Shown piece by piece: positions 58,342 through 64,000 of a stretch of 64,000 nt of DNA; position 1 is the stretch's first letter, and each line of letters begins with the position of its first letter. Origin of the DNA: Cordia subcordata (taxonomy: Eukaryota; Streptophyta; Magnoliopsida; Boraginales; Cordiaceae); NCBI GenBank assembly GCA_028554755.1, contig JAPTOF010000002.1, positions 9,783,001 to 9,847,000 of the forward strand, in the 5' to 3' direction. Under the pieces are notes generated by a model that was not told the DNA's origin, ran no database searches, and saw nothing but the letters and a program-made list of their open reading frames with translations. The position numbers were made by a program, and so were the translations under genes.

Positions 58342-59767
58342 CACCATGTATGTGTACAGGTGAACATTGTTTGGAAATTTGATTTGGTTTTTGATTTATT
58401 TCAAATCAAACCAAATTAGTTAGTTCTAATTTGAAACCACTCAATTGATAAAATAATCATACCAAACAAACGTCTTTAAAGTTGATTTAATTTGGTTTGA
58501 TTTTGATCTTTATATAAAAATGATTAAATTTCACCAAAAAATGTAGAAAAATAAAAAATAAAAGTTTACCTAATAATTTGAAGGAAAGAAAATCAACCAG
58601 TGGAGCAACCTTAATTTAATATCTATATTACAAGTTTAATTAACACAGATAAAATTAAAAATAAATATAGTTGTTTTATTTTTTTGTTTTGATTTGGACC
58701 TATTTCAAATAAAATTAAATCCGTTAGTTTTATTTAAATTAATCAATTAATTTTTTTAACCATATAAAATAATTAAATTACTGTAAAACTTTAAATTCAT
58801 TTGATCACTTTAATCAAATTATATTCACCATCGTGCACTTGATCACTTGTCATGGGATACTAGTGAATCATATATGGTTTGGCCAGACGTGTTACAAGCC
58901 AAGTGCGCAAGTAATGTGTGCCGTGTGAATTTGAAATAGGGAGTGAGTGTTTTTGTAACGAGTGCTTTGCAGCTTTCATTTTGAATATTGTGAATATTAT
59001 ATTGCATAATCATTTTGCACTAGGATTATTTTATTGCTTTGTGTCATAACTATTCATTTAATCCTCAACTATTTTTGTCTGTTACACGTGACGATAAGTC
59101 TAGAATCTGATGCAAAAAAAGCCGCAGTGGTTTCAGGTTTGGCAGTGCATTTCTTTGTTTTGATAATGTAAAAATTCCTAGTTGCTAATTTGTCGCTTGA
59201 ACTCCCGAGGTTTGCGAGAAAAAAAAAAAAAGTTGAGATACTCAAAACACTTACAAGATATTAGTTAAAAGAAATCGATACCCAAGTCAGTAAAAATATA
59301 GAAAGAAATACTTGTATTAATATTATATAGCTGTATAACAAAAATTATGCATACGTATATATTAGGCCAGCGGGGTAGGGCAGGGCAGGGCAAGTTCGGA
59401 CTCGAGATTGAGTTATAGGATAGGGACCAAAAATCCTGCTTCAACTCTAGTGATACACTTATGGAATACCATTATTATTATAAAAAATATAGCACGTTAC
59501 AAATCTTAATATTCATATATTCACAAAAGAGTGCGCATGTAATGAGCAATAAGTTAATTTGAGTAAAAAACGTTATGGTAGGAGATTGTGTGCTACATTT
59601 TAAAAAAATATAAAGAAGTAATGTAATAAATTTTAAAATACAAAAAATATTCACCAAATTAGGTAAAATACAAGAGTAATTAATATTTTAAAATTAAATA
59701 TTAATAGTATGTAGGTCTTTCTCATAACTTTTGATACTAGAGCCAGGGTGAATTTTTTAGTCCTGTT
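58342..59767. other. Duplicated NLR-upstream DNA
   Basis: Aligns with 47600-50757 but lacks the elements inserted there, so it is close to the pre-insertion state. No gene. Confidence 0.6.
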
Positions 59768-60258
59768 TAGGGGTGTTCATTGGGGATTCCTCGTCCCAAT
59801 CAACATAATTTTTTTCCCCCAAAATAATATTTGGGGAAGGACTTGTGTTTCATTCCCCGCCCCAATTAACCACTGGAGAATACATTTTGGAGAATTGGCG
59901 AATGGGGGAAAAATGAACGGGGATCGGGGAATCCCTGAAAATATGCCATCATAATTAACTATATAGACGATAACTTCAAACCACAACATAAATAAAATAT
60001 ATAAATCATAGTTTCAAATCACAATGTAAATAAAGTACATAGACCATATTCTTATAAGTCATAATCAATCAACCATAGCATAAATAAAAGTCCAAAGCAT
60101 AAATGAAAAACATTATTTTAACAAGTTGCCGATAATAATTCATCTCCATTCTCCGTTACTTCATAAGCCTTCAAATCTTAGTTATTTTTTTTCTTAGTTC
60201 AATGCTCACTTTGATATGTCTAAGAAATAAAAAACCAAATATAATATATAATATGTAT

Positions 60259-60296
<38 letters not shown>

Positions 60297-60478
60297 TAGT
60301 TCGGGTTTTTGGGGATTCCCCAAATAAAAAAAATTATACCGTTTCCTAACCCGATTCCCTAATATTTTTCCCCATCCCCGATAATTTTTTCCCCGTTCCC
60401 CATTTCCCCAAATCTGATTTCCCCGAACTCGAAATTTCGGATAAGTAATCGGGTTTTTCCGAATAATGCACAGCTCTA
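59768..60478. mobile_element. hAT-like non-autonomous DNA element, 711 bp
   Basis: Ends TAGGGGTGTTCATT and, inverted, TAGAGCTGTGCATT are hAT-type terminal repeats. It is flanked by an 8-bp target duplication, GTCCTGTT (59760-59767) and GTCCCGTT (60479-60486), one mismatch. The paralogous flank has the empty site GTCTCGTT at 50750-50757. The inside has GGGGATTCC-rich inverted patches and a (TA)n tract at about 60262-60294. No transposase. Confidence 0.88.
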
Positions 60479-60780
60479 GTCCCGTTCATTGAATCATAGC
60501 TAACTAGTCTGTACGTAATGTTCTGATGATAATTGATTAGTGGAGCATGTGTTTTTTATCTTTTTGCTTTTGTGTGTGTGTGTGTGTGTGTTTTTTTTTA
60601 AATTCAAAGAAAGACATGGGGGGAGGGGGGGGGGGCTGAACAGGGGAACGTTAACCGTGGTTGGTGGATCATGTTTTTCTACTTGAAAGTTGATCTCAGA
60701 ATCCCATTTTTAACGTTCTTGACGACTTCCAACATCTTTCTTCAACTTCCTCTCTGACTGAATTACGAGAAGGCGCAAGC
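60479..60780. other. Leader region of NLR D
   Basis: Contains a (TG)n tract (about 60572-60590), a T-run and a G-run (about 60619-60636). The start context GCGCAAGCATGG follows. No clear TATA box. Confidence 0.5.
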
Positions 60781-63700
60781 ATGGCGAGTGGCAGAGACGT
60801 GGTGGAAGGGGATTATCTGCTTCCTCTTGACATTCTCTTCAATCGTCTTTTGAATGAAGAATCTCCTTCCCCGCCTTCAAGTTTGGAAAAGAGAATGCTT
60901 TGCCTTGCGTTCTTCACAGCATTCGTGATGGATCCCCAGCACGTTCTTATTGGAGACGATTTATTGGAAAAATTTGCATCTGTTTTTCGACAGATGGGAT
61001 CCCTTATCTCCTCGCTTCATCTCCAGCGGATAAACAACCACAAGATGGATGACCGTTTAGTATCCTTTTGGTCCTCCCCTGACGTCGAGCAAGTAGTCGA
61101 CCACGTGAGCAAGGAGGTCGGTGATGCGGCCGGAAAAATTTGCGGACACTGGCCATATCCGTCAGATGTGGACTTCCCGAGGACCGATCAACTTGGCTTT
61201 ATAGACCATTTTATGCACAATCTAGGCCAGCTGGTGAAAGCCAAGGCTGATGCTCTTGGCCCTTTCAAGTATTATGCTTGGCTGCTCCAACAGAAGCTAC
61301 ACTACCTGAGTTGTGCTGTCATGGAGATCCCAGAGTGGCGCAAGGGGGAAGCTCATGTAAAGGCTCTCATCCAAAGAATTACAAATTTGGCATATCTGTC
61401 AGAGTATGTGATTGATTCATTGTTTCTAACTAAACAAATTCCTATGTGGTACTGCATGACAAAGATTATTGATATCCTAGACAATCTTAATGATGAATTG
61501 GCACAGGTTGATATACAATCTAGTGACGTACATACTTTTGTAACCAGTATCACGTACAATAACAGTAAAGGACGTAATATCATTTTTGCGATTGTCAACG
61601 ACACTGAAATCAGTAAGAATCTCAATGACATCTTCAACCATTATCATATCATTGATATGTATGAAATTCGTATGCGGAGTTTGGTTGCATCTTATCAAGG
61701 AAGGAAAAAGGTGGTGTTTCTTCAAATTCTATGTAATGCTTCCTGTAAAGGTGCATCAGTCGATGGTCTTGAGACGCGAGAATACACAAGTGAAATGAGC
61801 AAGCGGAGGTTGAAAAGATCATTACGCAAACTTCTCAGAGGAAGAAGCCTTTTTATCATCCTGGAAGATGTGCAAGACTTGGATGCGCTATATGCCACAA
61901 CGACTCCTTTTCTTCATTACTTGCACAAGCGCAGAGGAATGGTCTTGTTGACTACTCCCTCCCAAGAGCTGGCTATTAAGTGTCAAAATGAAGACTTGGA
62001 TGCAATTCTCAAACATCGTACTAATTCAACATCACAATCTGACGAGCCAACGAAATCAAAACATAGCAAGCCAACAAATGATGGTGGCAATATTGTGATA
62101 GGTTTCAAGGGTGAGGCACAAACGATACTTGAGCTACTTATTAGAGGGGAAAAAAATTGTGTATCATCTCGATAACTGGTATGGCCGGTCAGGGTAAGAC
62201 CACTCTTGCAAAGAAATTGTACAGAGATTCCTTAGTTGTTAGTCACTTCGATACTCTTTTGCAGTGTTGTGTCACACAAGTATATGAAAAAAGGGAGTTG
62301 TTGTTGGAGCTTCTAGGAGAGGTTGTTCAACATTCTAGCATAGATCATAATAAGAATGATGAAGAACTTGCAGAAATGTTGTATAGAGCTCTCAAGGGAC
62401 GCAGGTTCCTCATTTTCTTGGATGATATATGGAAAATTGATGCATGGAATGATTTAGTAAGATGTTTTCCAGATGACAAAAATGGAAGCAGAATCATGTT
62501 CACCACCAGAGTAAAAGAGTTGGCTTCTCAAGCCAAATTTGATAGCAGAATGCAACCCCTTCTCCCACTATCTGATGATGAAAGTTGGGAATTGCTGAGA
62601 AACAAAGTATTTCAGAAAGAAAGTTGTCCTCCCGATCTATTGGGAGTTGGAAGGCGGATAGCAAAGAATTGTAGAGGGTTACCACTTTCGGTGGTTTTGA
62701 TAGGTGGAATTGTGGCAAAAATGGAGAAAAAAGTGGATGTGTGGGAAGATATTGCAAAAAACTTGACTTCACACGTACTTGGTGATGCAGAAGCGCATGG
62801 CAAAGACGCCATAGAATTGAGTTACAAGCATCTACCAGAGTCTTTGAAGGCATGTTTTTTGTATTTTGGAGCATTCTTAGAGAATAGAGAAATTTTTGTT
62901 CAGAAATTGGTGCGGCTGTGGATTGTAGAGGATTTATAAAGCATACACGATTAAAGAATTTGGAAGACGTGGCAATGGATTATTTGATGGATTTGGTGGG
63001 AAGAAGTCTACTATCAACTGCTAAAAAAAAGTCCACAGGTGGAGTGAAATCATGTCGTATCCATGATCTCTTACGTGAGTTTTGCCTGGTCAAAGCCAGA
63101 GAAGAGAACTTTCTCCTCCAGACAAGTGGGTATGATGAACATTTTTTGTCATCTAATGATAGTCTAGATTATGGTATAGATTCTAATTATTCTTGTTCTT
63201 CAACATCCATAACTTATCATCAATATCACCTCTCCATTTATTCCAAAAGGAACCACTTCGTTATGTTGAAGCCTTCTGGACCATTTGTGCGATCATTGTT
63301 GTTCTTTGCTGGTGGTGATATTTGTCCAAATTATTCATATGATATCTCGTTCATCTTTTACAACTTTCAGTTGCTCAAAATATTGGATTTGGAAGAAATT
63401 AACATAGGTGACTCTTTTAAAACAATTGATGTTCTTGTGCTGTTAAGATACTTGGTAGTTAAAAGTCATATTGATTTTATTCCATCATCTATAGCCAATC
63501 TTTGGAGCCTAGAAACTTTTCTTTTCAAAGGATTGAATGGTAAAGTTGTAAAAGTTCCAGATGCTATTTGGGATATGGATAAGTTGAGGCACGTACATGT
63601 AAACAATTGTGTTTCTTTTGATTTGGAGCTCCACCGACTTCAGAACTCTTCTATACTAGATAATCTGCAAACATTTTCCACACCATCCCTTGCTTATGGA

Positions 63701-64000
63701 GATGATATGCAGAAGTTTTTGAGGTTGCTACGAGGCATTCGAAAACTGAAATGCATATTTTTGGATTCATGGGATGATGCCGGAGATTACAATCGATACC
63801 CAGAATTGGAATTTCTCAATCAACTTGTATCACTGAAGGTGTTTTATAATGGCGAGGGTTTGTATCCATGTCGATTTAGTTTCCTTCAAATCTAAAGGAG
63901 TTGACCTTGTCAAACTTTCGCATGCCATGGAATGAAATTTCACAACTTACAGCTCTAAGCAATTTAAAGGTTCTCAAATTGCTAGACAATGCATTTGAGG
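60781..64000 (+). pseudogene. NLR D: R1-type NB-LRR with three frameshifts, cut by window end
   Basis: Same plan as NLR B: one N-terminal module (EYVIDSLF about 61405-61428), P-loop-less half-NB-ARC (61570-61980; kinase-2-like LFIILEDV), then P-loop GMAGQGKTT (62178-62204), kinase-2, RNBS-B, GLPL, IHD and the start of the LRR. Compared with NLR B it lacks one base at three places. These are the G/A-rich run at about 62146-62156, just before the P-loop; GG for GGG at 62930-62931; and CC for CCC at 63883-63884. The first open frame therefore ends at 62175 with only the N-terminus and half-NB. All three lie in or beside homopolymers, so sequencing error is a fair alternative to real decay. The gene continues beyond 64000. 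Sequence after 62460 is almost identical to NLR B. Confidence 0.92.

Overview
The window is AT-rich nuclear DNA from a flowering plant. Evidence: a 17-exon UDP-sugar pyrophosphorylase gene with GT-AG introns, calmodulin-like genes, plant NB-LRR immune receptors, tRNA-derived SINEs, LTR relics and many small inverted-repeat elements. The NLRs have the long N-terminal region and EYVIDSF-type motif of the R1 late-blight class, which suggests an asterid (Solanales or Lamiales). That placement is inference.

Layout. (1) 2221-12926: complete USP gene on the plus strand, 17 exons, 623 aa, with a long foldback repeat in intron 10. (2) 14928-15437 and 23291-23770: two related intronless calmodulin-like genes, about 8 kb apart, separated by repeats (a SINE, a probable LTR relic, a MITE). 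(3) 23771-36892: about 13 kb with no gene, made of AT-rich and mobile-element DNA. It includes an inverted-repeat element invaded by a SINE, and a MITE copy invaded by a probable solo LTR. (4) 36893-64000: an NLR cluster, all on the plus strand. In order: A (intact, 1532 aa), C (truncated pseudogene), B (full length with one frameshift), E (orphan 3' LRR fragment) and D (three frameshifts, cut by the window edge). Their flanks are duplicated too, so the cluster grew by tandem segmental duplication, unequal exchange and conversion.

NLR architecture. Each receptor has an R1-type N-terminal module, an NB-ARC, a winged-helix/MHD-type region and a short LRR. The most unusual feature lies just before the canonical NB-ARC. 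There, A, B and D share a second, degenerate half-NB-ARC. It keeps the RNBS-A, kinase-2 and RNBS-B look but has lost the P-loop; C keeps part of it. Receptor A also has a doubled N-terminal module, whose second copy still contains the remains of the old translation start, and a near-perfect triple 90-bp in-frame repeat. B and D are almost identical from D position 62460 to the window end but clearly diverged before it, which points to recent gene conversion.

USP is a housekeeping sugar-nucleotide enzyme. The two EF-hand proteins are calcium sensors, and the NLRs are intracellular immune receptors. Nothing in the sequence shows that these three groups are functionally linked.
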